Source of the DNA: an uncultured Bacilli bacterium
Lineage (GTDB): Bacteria > Bacillota_I > Bacilli_A > RF39 > UBA660
DNA length: 41,966 nucleotides
Assembly (NCBI GenBank): GCA_944372215.1
Contig: CALVYL010000004.1
Location: 1-41,966, forward strand
Direction of reading: 5' to 3'
Below are positions 25,458 to 33,934 of this stretch, one piece after another (position 1 is the first letter of the stretch; each line of letters opens with the position of its first letter). A program made the translations under genes and the position numbers. The notes under the pieces were generated by a model that was not told the DNA's origin, did no database searches, and saw only the letters and a list, made by a program, of their open reading frames with translations.

Positions 25458-26078
25458 CTAAATGTTTCGATATAAACCTATAGCTTTACCTAATATAGTA
25501 ATATTATCAAAAATCAAAGGAGCTATTGTATCATTTTCCGGTTGTAATCTAATATGATCTTTTTCTTTATAAAATGTTTTTAAAGTTACCTCATCTTCAT
25601 CAGTCATAGCAACAACAATATCGCCATTATTAGCATTATTTTGTCTTTTGACAATAACATAATCATTATCATAAATGCCTTTGTTAATCATTGATGTGCC
25701 ACTGACATGTAAAACAAAGCAATCACCATTTTTAGGAATTAACGCTTGTGGTAAATCAAAAAATTCATCTGGTTGTTCGATAGCTGTAATAGGATTACCA
25801 GCAGTAATTTTTCCCAGTAAAGGAACTTTGACTACATCTTCATTTTTTTCTATATATTCATTGTCAACTAGTAATTCAATGGTTCTGAATTTATTGTTTG
25901 CCGTTTTTAAATATCCTTTGTTTTCTAAATTTTTAACATGTACAAATACAGTAGCAGGACTACTTAGACCAACACCAGCACAAATATCTCTTATTGCTGG
26001 TGGATAGCCGTGCTCCGCACTGTATTTTTTTATAAATGTTAATATTTCTTCTTGTCTTTTAGTTAATATTTCTTTCAC
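25458..26078 (-). CDS. lexA: SOS repressor LexA
   Basis: Transcriptional repressor of DNA-damage genes that cleaves itself when RecA filaments form. The 206-residue product has an N-terminal winged HTH (SPATVFVHVKNLENKGYL, residues 40-57). The scissile Ala93-Gly94 bond is in KITAGNP. The catalytic dyad is Ser129 (GTSM) and Lys167 (TLKTF). GTG at 26078 is the start, seven bases after GGAGG-type sequence. A promoter (TTGACA/TAAAAT, 17 bp) overlaps an SOS-like box, so lexA should regulate itself. It is divergent from a small membrane peptide gene, as lexA is from yneA in Bacillus subtilis. Confidence 0.97.
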   Translation of the reverse strand: MKEILTKRQEEILTFIKKYSAEHGYPPAIRDICAGVGLSSPATVFVHVKNLENKGYLKTANNKFRTIELLVDNEYIEKNEDVVKVPLLGKITAGNPITAIEQPDEFFDLPQALIPKNGDCFVLHVSGTSMINKGIYDNDYVIVKRQNNANNGDIVVAMTDEDEVTLKTFYKEKDHIRLQPENDTIAPLIFDNITILGKAIGLYRNI

Positions 26079-26118
26079 TTTGTACCTCCAATATAATTTT
26101 ACAATATATTATGTAAAA

Positions 26119-26173
26119 TGTCAAACAAATGTTTATATTTTTAATTGACACGAACAAATTTTCGTGATAAATT
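26119..26173. promoter_or_regulatory. Divergent lexA / micropeptide promoters with two SOS boxes
   Basis: Box 1, CAAACAAATGTTTA (26122-26135), differs from the LexA consensus only at the symmetrical second and last bases and overlaps the lexA -35 (26119-26124 on the minus strand). Box 2, CGAACAAATTTTCG (26151-26164), sits within the 17-bp spacer of a rightward promoter, TTGACA (26145-26150) and TAAATT (26168-26173). Bound LexA would block both promoters. Confidence 0.85.
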
Positions 26174-26197
26174 ATTTTTAGAAAAGAGGTAATTAAA

Positions 26198-26335
26198 ATG
26201 TTAGAAATTTTAAAAAAGTATAGTGGAGTATTATTATTTTATTTAGTTATCATAGGAATTGTTTTATTTATTAATACAACTCCTAACCGAGTAAATAATC
26301 AAACAGATATCATAACTTATGCCATTAGTGAATAA
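26198..26335 (+). CDS. SOS-regulated 45-residue membrane peptide (YneA-position)
   Basis: Short gene, ATG at 26198, RBS AGAGGT, stop TAA at 26333-26335. The product starts MLEILKKYSG and has one transmembrane helix (about residues 10-25: VLLFYLVIIGIVLFI). A short polar tail that should face outside ends in IITYAISE. The promoter contains a LexA box in its spacer, so expression should rise after DNA damage. In Bacillus subtilis the gene divergent from lexA is yneA, whose membrane-anchored product delays division; here the LysM domain of YneA is missing. Function as a division inhibitor is inference from place, regulation and topology. Confidence 0.75.
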   Translation: MLEILKKYSGVLLFYLVIIGIVLFINTTPNRVNNQTDIITYAISE

Positions 26336-26390
26336 GATTAGAGTAGAATAATTTCGGGGATTATAGTATAATTAAAGTGGAGTGAGAATC

Positions 26391-27527
26391 ATGAAAAAGA
26401 AAGTTTTAATAACCTATGCTCCATATGGTTCTGGTCATAAATCGATGGCTCAAAATATTTATAATTATTTTGTTGAGAATAGTGATTATGAGATAAAAAT
26501 ATTAGATATTGCTAAATATTCTAATTTTCTTGGCAAATTTACAATTAAAGCTTTTGATTTAATTATCAAGAAAAGATTTCATAAAACTTTTAATTTTATT
26601 TATGATATTGCCAATAATAAAGTTGCTTGTTTAAATCAGATGAAAAATATGAAAAGGTTATTTGATAATGATAAACTACGCACTGAGATTGTTGAGTTTA
26701 ACCCAGATATCGTAATATCAACTCACTTTGCTGGTTCTAATATTACATCTTATTATAATAAATTAGGTTTAACTCAAGCTAAAATTGTAACAGTGGTAAC
26801 TGATTTTGTTACCCATAACTATTGGTATAAAGATCATCAAAATCAAGATGCTTTTATCGTTGCTAATGATATTGTTAAAAATGTTATGATTAAAAAAGGG
26901 GTAGATACTGCCAAGATTTATGCTTTTGGTCTTCCTTTTGATAGAAAAAAGATGGATAATGTTGCTCCCAAAGAAGAAATATATTTAAAATATAATGTTG
27001 ATTCTACTAAAAAAACTTATCTTTTCTTCGGGGGAGGATCAGCAGGTTCAATAGCCAATTATGATTATTTCAAAGCTTTAATAAAGAAAAACTATCCAAT
27101 TAATTTGCTATTTGTTAGTGGCAAAAATAAAGAATTAGAAGAAAAATGTCGAAGGTTAGTAGTTCAAGAACATTTGAGTAATGTAACCGTTCTAGGTTTT
27201 GTTAATGATGTTTATAGTTTGCTTAACATTAGTGATATCGTTATTACCAAACCAGGGGGAGCAACTTTAACTGAATGTATTGACATGCGAGTTCCAATGA
27301 TTTTAATCCCCGGCAATGGCGGGCCTGAAAAATATAATGCCAAATATATAGTTAATAAAAAATATGGGGCTAAAGTAATTACGGCTTGGGGTATGTGTCG
27401 CATTGTTAAAAAAACATTAAATAATCCCTCACTAATTAGCAAATGGCAGAACAATTTAGCCAAAAACACTAAAAATGAATCAACCCGAAAAATACTAGAA
27501 CTTACAAATAAGTTGTTGGATAAATAA
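26391..27527 (+). CDS. MGDG synthase/UgtP-like glycosyltransferase
   Basis: The 378-residue GT-B fold glycosyltransferase resembles processive diacylglycerol glucosyltransferases and MurG. The N-terminal MGDG-synthase domain has YAPYGSGHKSMAQNI; the C-terminal donor-binding domain has FFGGGSAGS, ITKPGGATLTECIDM and LIPGNGGPEKYNA. Membership in this family points to glycolipid synthesis, making the anchor for lipoteichoic-type polymers or membrane glycolipids. The ATG at 26391 follows GGAGTGA; a GTG three codons upstream overlaps it. TATAAT (26367-26372) is a likely -10. A tRNA gene follows. Confidence 0.88.
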   Translation: MKKKVLITYAPYGSGHKSMAQNIYNYFVENSDYEIKILDIAKYSNFLGKFTIKAFDLIIKKRFHKTFNFIYDIANNKVACLNQMKNMKRLFDNDKLRTEIVEFNPDIVISTHFAGSNITSYYNKLGLTQAKIVTVVTDFVTHNYWYKDHQNQDAFIVANDIVKNVMIKKGVDTAKIYAFGLPFDRKKMDNVAPKEEIYLKYNVDSTKKTYLFFGGGSAGSIANYDYFKALIKKNYPINLLFVSGKNKELEEKCRRLVVQEHLSNVTVLGFVNDVYSLLNISDIVITKPGGATLTECIDMRVPMILIPGNGGPEKYNAKYIVNKKYGAKVITAWGMCRIVKKTLNNPSLISKWQNNLAKNTKNESTRKILELTNKLLDK

Positions 27528-27552
27528 CTTTTTTGTGATAATATATTTATGG

Positions 27553-27628
27553 GTCCTCGTAGTTTAATGGATAAAACAAGCCCCTCCTAAGGGTTAGAGT
27601 GGAGGTTCGATTCCTCTCGAGGACGCCA
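27553..27628 (+). tRNA. tRNA-Arg (anticodon CCT)
   Basis: A complete 76-nt cloverleaf. Acceptor stem GTCCTCG / CGAGGAC is perfect, and the D arm is GTTT-AATGGATA-AAAC. The anticodon arm has a 7-nt loop CTCCTAA with anticodon CCT, reading AGG arginine codons. The T arm GGAGG-TTCGATT-CCTCT is normal, and the 3' CCA is encoded. It has a short upstream GATAAT-like -10. Confidence 0.97.
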
Positions 27629-27639
27629 TTTAATGTTAA

Positions 27640-27668
27640 AAAAATAACCATTTTAAATGGTTATTTTT
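27640..27668. terminator. Bidirectional terminator after tRNA-Arg
   Basis: ATAACCATTT (27644-27653) and AAATGGTTAT (27655-27664) form a perfect 10-bp stem around one T, flanked by A- and T-runs. It serves the tRNA on the plus strand and the membrane protein gene on the minus strand. Confidence 0.85.
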
Positions 27669-29098
27669 GCAAATATAACAAAATATTCATCTTCATATAT
27701 TAATTGAAAATCATATAATGCTCTAGCATAATTATATAAATTATTTTCCTTACTAGCAATTATATGTGTAATATCATAATCTTTAATTATTTGATAAAAA
27801 TTATTATTCATATATTCAGTTAATATATCTTTAGTATTATTAAATTCAATGGTATAAAGATCAGCCCTAGAATCAATAAATACAGGAATATCATTAAATA
27901 TTAAATAACTACCATAATTATATTCATTAAGCAAGCGAATGTTTTCATAATCTAAATTTTCTTTTATAAATTTAGTAGCTTCAACTGGATAAAAATCTGG
28001 CTCAACAAAAACTTTATCTTTATTATTATTTATAGTTAAAACTAAAATTATTAGTAATATACAACAAATAATACCTATACCAATATTAGAAAAACTATAT
28101 TTTAATATATATTTATCAACATTTATTTTATATTTATTAAAAATATTATCGATTAATATAGCTATAATTGGAAAAACAAAAATAGTGTATAAAGCTATAT
28201 GACGATTAGATGTAAATGCCATAATAGTTAAGCCCATAATTAAAAATAAATGATGTAATTTTATTTTTCCTAAAATAATTAAAACAATAATGGCTAGGGA
28301 ATATGTTCCTAAAACAATTTGTTCCAATAAATCTGGTGGCAAATGTTCTTGAATAAATTGTTGACTACTACCTTGGAATGTGTTGATTAAATAAGTAAAT
28401 GGTGTATCTCCGATTGGGGTTAAAAATCCTGGTATTATACATATAAGCATAGTTATAAATAAATATTTAATATGTGAATAATTATTTATTTCGATACATT
28501 TAAATAATTTAGGCTTTTTAAATAATTTAGCTATAATTTTTTCAACTAAAAAAGGTAGAAAAATAATAAAGTAAAATGGCCAAACAGCAACATGCATATT
28601 ACATAATAAGCATGATAAAATAACTAAGCCAATAAGATATTTTTTATTAGGATTATTTAAATAATTAGTTATAAATATATATTCTAAAATAAAAATTATA
28701 TAACTGATAACTTGAGCTCTGGTAGCTATATATGAACTTAATGTTAAAATACTCAATATAGCAAAAATTAAAGATACAAATTTACTTGTATTGTTTTTAT
28801 AATTAAAGTAAAATATTAAAAGTATTATAACAATAAAACATAAAATATTAAAAATATATAAAGAGAATAAACCCGAAATGGTATAAATTAAGTAAATAAT
28901 ACAATCATATAACCAGTGGGGATAAGTATATGGTAAAGTGTGTATTGAAAAATGATCTTGCATATCAATACCATGATGGAGAATATAATCACCTATTTTG
29001 ATGGTATAAAAAGTGTCATTTTGAAAAGCTATTGGTGTCAAACATATACATAAAATTATAATTGTTATGATACTTATAATTAAATATTTTTTATTCAT
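27653..29098 (-). CDS. Polytopic membrane protein, GT-C glycosyltransferase-like
   Basis: The 481-residue protein has about 11-12 transmembrane helices and a soluble C-terminal part of about 110 residues. A first extracytoplasmic loop has GDYILHHGIDMQDHFS and YPHWLYD, consistent with GT-C type acidic loop 1 residues. The C-terminal region contains GSYLIFNDIPVFIDSRADLY, a motif seen in many uncharacterised bacterial membrane proteins with DUF2723/PMT-like topology. The substrate is unknown; transfer of lipid-linked sugar to an outer-surface acceptor is the reasonable guess. The start at 29098 follows AAGGAAGA; an upstream in-frame codon at 29137 has no RBS. Confidence 0.72.
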   Translation of the reverse strand: MNKKYLIISIITIIILCICLTPIAFQNDTFYTIKIGDYILHHGIDMQDHFSIHTLPYTYPHWLYDCIIYLIYTISGLFSLYIFNILCFIVIILLIFYFNYKNNTSKFVSLIFAILSILTLSSYIATRAQVISYIIFILEYIFITNYLNNPNKKYLIGLVILSCLLCNMHVAVWPFYFIIFLPFLVEKIIAKLFKKPKLFKCIEINNYSHIKYLFITMLICIIPGFLTPIGDTPFTYLINTFQGSSQQFIQEHLPPDLLEQIVLGTYSLAIIVLIILGKIKLHHLFLIMGLTIMAFTSNRHIALYTIFVFPIIAILIDNIFNKYKINVDKYILKYSFSNIGIGIICCILLIILVLTINNNKDKVFVEPDFYPVEATKFIKENLDYENIRLLNEYNYGSYLIFNDIPVFIDSRADLYTIEFNNTKDILTEYMNNNFYQIIKDYDITHIIASKENNLYNYARALYDFQLIYEDEYFVIFAKITI

Positions 29099-29188
29099 AT
29101 AAATCTTCCTTATATTAATTATATCATCTAATAACAAAATTATAAAGTGAAAAACATGTAAACAAAACGTAAAACGTTTGTTAATTTA

Positions 29189-29218
29189 TTGACGCGTTAA
29201 TTTTCCTTATTTTATAAT
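29189..29218 (+). promoter_or_regulatory. Promoter of the FIST-ALDH-SDR operon
   Basis: TTGACG (29189-29194) and TATAAT (29213-29218), 18 bp apart, precede the RBS AAGGAGGG and the ATG at 29270. Just upstream is an imperfect dyad, AACAAAACG / CGTTTGTT (about 29161-29182), which could be a regulator site. Confidence 0.65.
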
Positions 29219-29269
29219 AAAATTAGCTATAAAGTAGCAAACTAAACATGGTTAAGGAGGGATAATAAA

Positions 29270-30439
29270 ATGAAAACCAAAGTTGGTTATAGTGAAAATG
29301 TTGATGCATATGCATCTGGTGTTGAAACAGCAACTATGGCAAAAACAGTAGAAAATCCACAAGTTGGTTTATTATTTACTAGTTGTGTTCAAGACCAAAA
29401 TGAACTTATGAAAGGAGCAAAAAGCGTTTTAGGTGATGTGCCAATAATCGGTTGTACATCATCAGCGGCATTATGTACTCAAGACGGATACTTAAATAAA
29501 GAAACCGGATATTCTGGCATGATGCTTTTTGGTGGGGATGCCGAGGTAGTTGTTGCTGGATCTAAAAAAACAGATGAATCTCCAAGAGAAATAGGACGAC
29601 GTATTGCTAAAGAAGCAATATCTAAACGTAAGGGAGAAGACAAAGAACCAGATTTCTTCTTTATGTGTGCAAGTCCAGCCAATGAAGAAGAATATTTAAA
29701 AGGAATTGGGGATGTTATTGGTGATGTTCCTGTATTTGGTGGTTCTGCTGCTGATAATACAGTTGAAGGTAAATGGAGTATTTTAAATGATGGCGAATCT
29801 TTTGCTGATGGTTGTGTTATAGCAATATTCTATACTGATGGTAAGATGGCTAACATTTATACCGGAGCATATCATGAAACTGAAAATGCTGGTATCATAA
29901 CTAAAATTAATGGTAGTAGAACATTAGTAGAAATTGATCATGAACCAGCACTCAAGAAATATGCGGAATGGACAAATCAAAAGGTTGAAGACATAATGGG
30001 AGGTAACTTACTTACAGCAACAATTTGTGCTCCCCTTGGGGTAAAAGATCCAATCGGTAAAGTTATAGCAGTTCGTCATCCAATGGCTGGTAATAATGAC
30101 TTATCAATGAATATTGGTGCGGATTTAGCAGTAAATACTGCTGTAATTCAACTTACAAATACTCCAGAAGGAATTCTTAAAGCTAACGCTGAAACAATCG
30201 AAAAATTAAATGATTTGATGGGTGAAGAAGCTAATAGTTATTTCTTAGTTCATTGTGGAGGTCGTCGTTTAGGTTTAGCTTTAGCTAATATTGAAGATAA
30301 AATTTATCCTGAAGTTAAGAAAGCTATTCCTGATAAAGAATTCTTAATGGTATTCACTTTCGGTGAATATGGTAGAGGAGATCATTCATCTAACACAGTT
30401 GGTGGCTTATCCCTATCATATACTGCTTTTGGAAAGTAA
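29270..30439 (+). CDS. FIST domain sensory protein
   Basis: The 389-residue product has a FIST_N domain (about 25-215, with VGLLFTSCVQDQNELMKG, IIGCTSSA and VFGGSAAD) and a FIST_C domain (about 215-375, with FLVHCGGRRLGLA and FTFGEYGRG). FIST domains are predicted to bind small ligands, often amino acids, and are usually attached to signalling outputs. Here no kinase, cyclase or chemotaxis domain is fused, so it acts alone or with the neighbours. AAGGAGGG gives a strong RBS. The next gene, an aldehyde dehydrogenase, begins 26 bases downstream. Confidence 0.88.
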   Translation: MKTKVGYSENVDAYASGVETATMAKTVENPQVGLLFTSCVQDQNELMKGAKSVLGDVPIIGCTSSAALCTQDGYLNKETGYSGMMLFGGDAEVVVAGSKKTDESPREIGRRIAKEAISKRKGEDKEPDFFFMCASPANEEEYLKGIGDVIGDVPVFGGSAADNTVEGKWSILNDGESFADGCVIAIFYTDGKMANIYTGAYHETENAGIITKINGSRTLVEIDHEPALKKYAEWTNQKVEDIMGGNLLTATICAPLGVKDPIGKVIAVRHPMAGNNDLSMNIGADLAVNTAVIQLTNTPEGILKANAETIEKLNDLMGEEANSYFLVHCGGRRLGLALANIEDKIYPEVKKAIPDKEFLMVFTFGEYGRGDHSSNTVGGLSLSYTAFGK

Positions 30440-30465
30440 AAAATAAAGAATAAAAAGGAGAGAAA

Positions 30466-31902
30466 ATGAAAAGTTTAATAGGAAATACTTGGAGAGATTC
30501 AAGTGATGGCAAAGTAATTGAGGTAATGAATCCCGCAACAAATGAACTTGTTGATACAGTTCCATCTCTTACTAAAGAAGATGTAGAAGAAGCAATAAAA
30601 TATGCCCATGACCATCAAAAAGATTGGGAAAATTTATCCGTAGTAGCTAGATGTGAAATACTAACAAAGTTCGCCGCTTTAGTGGAAAAGAACAAAGATG
30701 AACTGGCAAAATTATTGTCAGACGAAACTGGTAAACCAATTAAAGAAGCTTATAATGAAATAGCTAACATTCAGATTGGTGTTCCAGCTTATGTCGAAAA
30801 AGTTAAGCATGAATATGGTAATATTATTTATAGAGGTACGGAAAAAGGTCAAGAAAATACAATTCAATATACTATTCAACAACCTCTAGGAGTAGTAGTG
30901 GCTATTATTCCATTTAATTTTCCAAGTGATATTTTTATCAATAAAGTACCACCAGCACTTTTAATGGGTAATTCAGTAATTTTAAAGCCTGCTAGTGCTA
31001 ATCCACTTACTTTAACTAGATATGTTGAATTACTTGTTGAAGCAGGAGTTCCTGCGGGAGTTATCTCCGTAGTTCATGGCTCTGGTTCAGTAGTGGGAAC
31101 AACTCTTACAAGTAGTAAGTTAGTTGATATGGTAAGTTTAACTGGTTCTACTGCTGCAGGTATTGATGCCGCTAAAAATTGTGCCGAACATTGTGCTCAT
31201 AATAGTCTTGAACTTGGTGGAAACGATGCTTTCATAATTTGTGCAGATGGTGATATCGACCTTGCCGTTTCCGAAACTGTTTGGGGAAGACTTTATAATA
31301 CTGGTCAAGTATGTTGTGCTAGTAAAAGATTCTTAGTAGAAAACTCTGTTAAAGACGAATTTATTAATAAAATGATTGCCAAAATTAAAACTTTAAAAGT
31401 TGGTATGACTAGTGAAATGGATACTGATATTGGTTGTCTAATTAGTGAAGATGCCGCAATTGAGGTAGAAAAACAAGTAAATAAAACAATTGAAGCAGGG
31501 GCTAAACTAGTTTATGGAGGTCGCAGAAAAGGTGCTTTCTATGAACCAACAATCCTAGATAATGTTACAAAAGATATGGATGTAGCTAAAGATATGGAAA
31601 TCTTTGGTCCAGTTATTCCTGTTATTGGTTTTGATACTATTGAGGAAGCTGTTGAAATTGCCAACCAATCAATTTATGGCTTATCTGGTGCTATAGTAAC
31701 TAGAGATTTCAATAAAGCTATTAAGGTAAGTGAACAAATGGAATGTGGAGGATTTGTCATTAATGGTGCCAGTTTCTTCAGATCATTTGAACAACCTTTC
31801 GGTGGTTGGAAATATTCAGGAATTGGCAACGAAGGTATAATGACAACCTTAAAAGAAATGTCTCATACTAAAACTGTTATTCTAAAAAATGTTACAAAAT
31901 AA
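30466..31902 (+). CDS. Aldehyde dehydrogenase family protein
   Basis: NAD(P)-dependent oxidation of an aldehyde to a carboxylate, 478 residues. The Rossmann and catalytic motifs are present: IPFNFPSDIF, the Lys in ILKPASANP, GSTAAG, the general base Glu in LELGGNDAF, and the nucleophile Cys in NTGQVCCASKRF (about residue 280). The C-terminal GGWKYSGIGNEG is typical of succinate-semialdehyde-like members. The specific aldehyde is not visible. It lies between the FIST gene and an SDR gene, probably one transcript. RBS AAGGAGAG is near-perfect. Confidence 0.92.
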   Translation: MKSLIGNTWRDSSDGKVIEVMNPATNELVDTVPSLTKEDVEEAIKYAHDHQKDWENLSVVARCEILTKFAALVEKNKDELAKLLSDETGKPIKEAYNEIANIQIGVPAYVEKVKHEYGNIIYRGTEKGQENTIQYTIQQPLGVVVAIIPFNFPSDIFINKVPPALLMGNSVILKPASANPLTLTRYVELLVEAGVPAGVISVVHGSGSVVGTTLTSSKLVDMVSLTGSTAAGIDAAKNCAEHCAHNSLELGGNDAFIICADGDIDLAVSETVWGRLYNTGQVCCASKRFLVENSVKDEFINKMIAKIKTLKVGMTSEMDTDIGCLISEDAAIEVEKQVNKTIEAGAKLVYGGRRKGAFYEPTILDNVTKDMDVAKDMEIFGPVIPVIGFDTIEEAVEIANQSIYGLSGAIVTRDFNKAIKVSEQMECGGFVINGASFFRSFEQPFGGWKYSGIGNEGIMTTLKEMSHTKTVILKNVTK

Positions 31903-31904
31903 TT

Positions 31905-31930
31905 AAAGGGCAAGTAAATGCTTGCTCTTT
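31905..31930 (+). terminator. Weak intercistronic hairpin
   Basis: AAAGGGCAAG / CTTGCTCTTT (31905-31914, 31921-31930) form a 10-bp stem with one G-T wobble and a TAAATG loop. The tail has only three T's, so it may attenuate or process the message rather than stop it. Confidence 0.55.
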
Positions 31931-31953
31931 AACAAATTAAGGAGGGAAAAATT

Positions 31954-32712
31954 ATGTTTGATTATAAAGGAAAAGTAGTAGTAATAACTGGAGCTTCATC
32001 TGGTCTAGGTAAACAAATGGCTAAAGGTTTTGCAGGACAAGGTGCAACCTTAGTTTTAATGGCCAGAAGATTAGAAAGACTAGAAGACTTTGCTAAAGAA
32101 TTAGAAAGTATGGGGGTTGAAGCATTCCCAGTGAAATGTGATGTTACAAATGTAGCAGATGTAAATGCCGCAGCTGCAGCTGTTGAAGAAAAATACGGTA
32201 AGGTAGATGTACTCGTTAATTGTGCTGGTAGTGCTAAAAATAATGGAGTACTTAATATGACAGATGAAGAATGGGAGTTTACTATAGATACTGATATGAA
32301 TAGTGTCTTCTATGTAACTAGAGCATTTGCGAGTATCATGAAGAAAAATAATTATGGTAGAATTATCAATATTGCCTCTATGTATGGTATGGTTGGTAAT
32401 ATGGCCATGGATACAGTTGCATATCACACAAGTAAAGGAGGAGTAGTAAACTTTACCAGAGCGGTAGCAGCAGAACTTGCTAAATATGGTATTACTTGTA
32501 ATGCTATATGCCCAGGTTATTTTGATACCGAACTTACTCATGAAACACTAATAACTGACTCATTTACTCAATATATGAAATCAACAATACCAGTTGGCAG
32601 ATATGGCCATGAGGGTGAACTTAATGCTGGGGCAATATTTTTAGGAAGCGAAGAAGCTAGCTATGTAACTGGTGTTATACTACCAATTGATGGCGGATAC
32701 ACTTGTGTTTAA
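31954..32712 (+). CDS. Short-chain dehydrogenase/reductase
   Basis: Classical SDR, 252 residues. The cofactor site is TGASSGLGK near residue 12, with NCAG near residue 90. The active-site Ser is in NIASMYGMVG, and the catalytic pair is Tyr/Lys in YHTSKGG. The C-terminus (GVILPIDGGYTCV) is characteristic of the FabG/gluconate 5-dehydrogenase-type subfamilies. The true substrate is unknown. Arg-rich ARRLER after the second beta strand suggests NADP preference. GGAGGG precedes the ATG. It is the third gene of the FIST operon and is closed by a terminator. Confidence 0.9.
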   Translation: MFDYKGKVVVITGASSGLGKQMAKGFAGQGATLVLMARRLERLEDFAKELESMGVEAFPVKCDVTNVADVNAAAAAVEEKYGKVDVLVNCAGSAKNNGVLNMTDEEWEFTIDTDMNSVFYVTRAFASIMKKNNYGRIINIASMYGMVGNMAMDTVAYHTSKGGVVNFTRAVAAELAKYGITCNAICPGYFDTELTHETLITDSFTQYMKSTIPVGRYGHEGELNAGAIFLGSEEASYVTGVILPIDGGYTCV

Positions 32713-32733
32713 AATTTAATTTATAATTTGACC

Positions 32734-32780
32734 AAATTGCAAAATTGGCTAAGAGAAAGTCATATTTTGCAATTTTTTTT
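32734..32780 (+). terminator. Intrinsic terminator after the SDR gene
   Basis: AAATTGCAAAAT (32734-32745) and ATTTTGCAATTT (32764-32775) form a perfect 12-bp stem with an 18-base loop and a T tail. Confidence 0.85.
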
Positions 32781-32814
32781 GATTTATGGTAAAATATAGC
32801 CCAAGTGATTACAT

Positions 32815-33666
32815 ATGGAGAAGAAAATTAGTTTAATTAGTTATATAATTGTTATATTTACTGTTATTTTATGTTATTCTTTATTTTTTGATTTTGATAC
32901 TTATTTTCTATCGACTGAAGAAAGTTTAGCTAAAATAAGTTATGACGAAATAACTAATGAAGATGTTAAAATAATAAATGATCAAATCGATTATTATCAA
33001 GAATATTATAATGTAACAATTAATTTAATAGATGATATAAATTTAAACAGTGGTAGTTATGATATTGATTTGGACTATAATAATTATACAGTAACTGAAA
33101 CATTGAATTCTTTAGGTAATTATTTTAAAGTGTTTAATCAAGAATTTTTCAATAGATTTTATGAAAATAATATGAATGGGTTAAATATTTATTTAGCAAA
33201 TGATATTTCTAGTAATGATGATTATGGTAATAATGCTGATATTGTTGGATTATTTTTTGTTCAAGATAATAAATATATAATTATTTTAGATGTTACTAGT
33301 AATGAATCCGTAGTAAAAATTGCTTTTCATGAAACCATGCATGCTATTGAAGAATATTTAAATTTAAATAATATTTACTTTTCTAATTGGAATAGCTTAA
33401 ATTATTATGGCTTTACTTATCCCAATAATTATAGTAGTAATTACTTTGGTGATGTATTAGGTAATAATGTCAATCGTAACAATATTTATTTTGTGGATAA
33501 TTATGCTCGTAGTTCAGCAGTTGAAGATAGAGCCAGAATATTTGAATATATATGCTTAGGATATGATTTTTCGGGATATCCAAGATTAAATGAAAAAGCC
33601 AATTATTTAAAAAACATAATTTTTTCTTATCTTCCAGAATTAAGTTATTCAAAATATATAGGATAA
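32815..33666 (+). CDS. Membrane-anchored zinc metallopeptidase-like protein (HExxH)
   Basis: The 283-residue product has an uncleaved signal-anchor helix (about residues 6-25) and an extracytoplasmic domain. H172-E173-T-M-H176 is the zinc-metalloprotease HExxH motif, and E237/D238 in AVEDRARIFEYI is a plausible third ligand, giving a gluzincin-like set. The ectodomain is very Asn/Tyr-rich. There is no lipobox. A short RBS AAGTGAT precedes the ATG, with TAAAAT as a likely -10 upstream (about 32790). Neighbours give no functional hint. A secreted or surface peptidase is likely, but the substrate is unknown. Confidence 0.75.
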   Translation: MEKKISLISYIIVIFTVILCYSLFFDFDTYFLSTEESLAKISYDEITNEDVKIINDQIDYYQEYYNVTINLIDDINLNSGSYDIDLDYNNYTVTETLNSLGNYFKVFNQEFFNRFYENNMNGLNIYLANDISSNDDYGNNADIVGLFFVQDNKYIIILDVTSNESVVKIAFHETMHAIEEYLNLNNIYFSNWNSLNYYGFTYPNNYSSNYFGDVLGNNVNRNNIYFVDNYARSSAVEDRARIFEYICLGYDFSGYPRLNEKANYLKNIIFSYLPELSYSKYIG

Positions 33667-33669
33667 TTA

Positions 33670-33698
33670 TTGTAATTTATTTAAAATTTTGGTATATT
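33670..33698 (+). promoter_or_regulatory. Promoter of a short antisense RNA
   Basis: TTGTAA (33670-33675) and TATATT (33693-33698) are 17 bp apart. RNA should begin near 33705, just before the hairpin GTTACCTG-TATT-CAGGTAAC. Confidence 0.55.
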
Positions 33699-33704
33699 AT
33701 ATAT

Positions 33705-33773
33705 GTAAGTGTTACCTGTATTCAGGTAACGCCTAAAAGTTTGTTTGGCGCTATTTATCAGCGCCTTTTTTTT
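33705..33773 (+). ncRNA. Candidate antitoxin small RNA
   Basis: About 69 nt with no reading frame of note. The 5' part is a perfect hairpin (GTTACCTG-TATT-CAGGTAAC, 33711-33730). The 3' part is a strong intrinsic terminator (GGCGCT / AGCGCC, 33747-33765, followed by eight T's). The end overlaps the 3' end of the opposite-strand toxin frame by about 23 nt. The sequences CAGGTAAC and CGCCTAAA near its start recur at 33919-33926 and 33909-33916, inside the toxin mRNA leader, so the two RNAs can pair there. This layout resembles par/Fst-type antitoxin RNAs. Confidence 0.65.
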
Positions 33774-33834
33774 GGTTACCATAAATAATGATAACCAGAA
33801 TTATAATTACTTGAAGAAAAATATCTTCGTTCAT
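33751..33834 (-). CDS. Candidate 27-residue type I toxin peptide
   Basis: A 27-residue peptide: MNEDIFLQV, then a hydrophobic IIILVIIIY core that should span the membrane, and a charged KKGADK tail. The ATG (33834) follows a full-strength AAAGGAGG eight bases upstream. A leader of about 94 nt lies between the promoter and the ATG, and it contains CTCCTT (minus strand of 33879-33884) that can pair with the Shine-Dalgarno. Size, topology and layout match Fst/Ldr-like toxins; a longer in-frame extension upstream (to 34032) has no RBS and lies across the promoter, so I do not use it. The stop lies inside the terminator hairpin of the opposing sRNA. Confidence 0.65.
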   Translation of the reverse strand: MNEDIFLQVIIILVIIIYGNQKKGADK

Positions 33835-33908
33835 TGCATCATCCTCCTTTACGGAATAACCTTCCTCACCCCCAAAAGAAGGAGAAGAAAAGTTGGATAA
33901 CACGGCGC

Positions 33909-33926
33909 CGCCTAAATACAGGTAAC
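33909..33926. repeat. Repeat pair shared with the sRNA 5' end
   Basis: CGCCTAAA (33909-33916) and CAGGTAAC (33919-33926) repeat 33730-33737 and 33723-33730 in direct orientation. In addition 33915-33926 is the exact reverse complement of 33711-33722 (12 of 12). Because the two RNAs are made from opposite strands, the direct copies provide complementary RNA. Confidence 0.9.
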
Positions 33927-33934
33927 AATTATCT

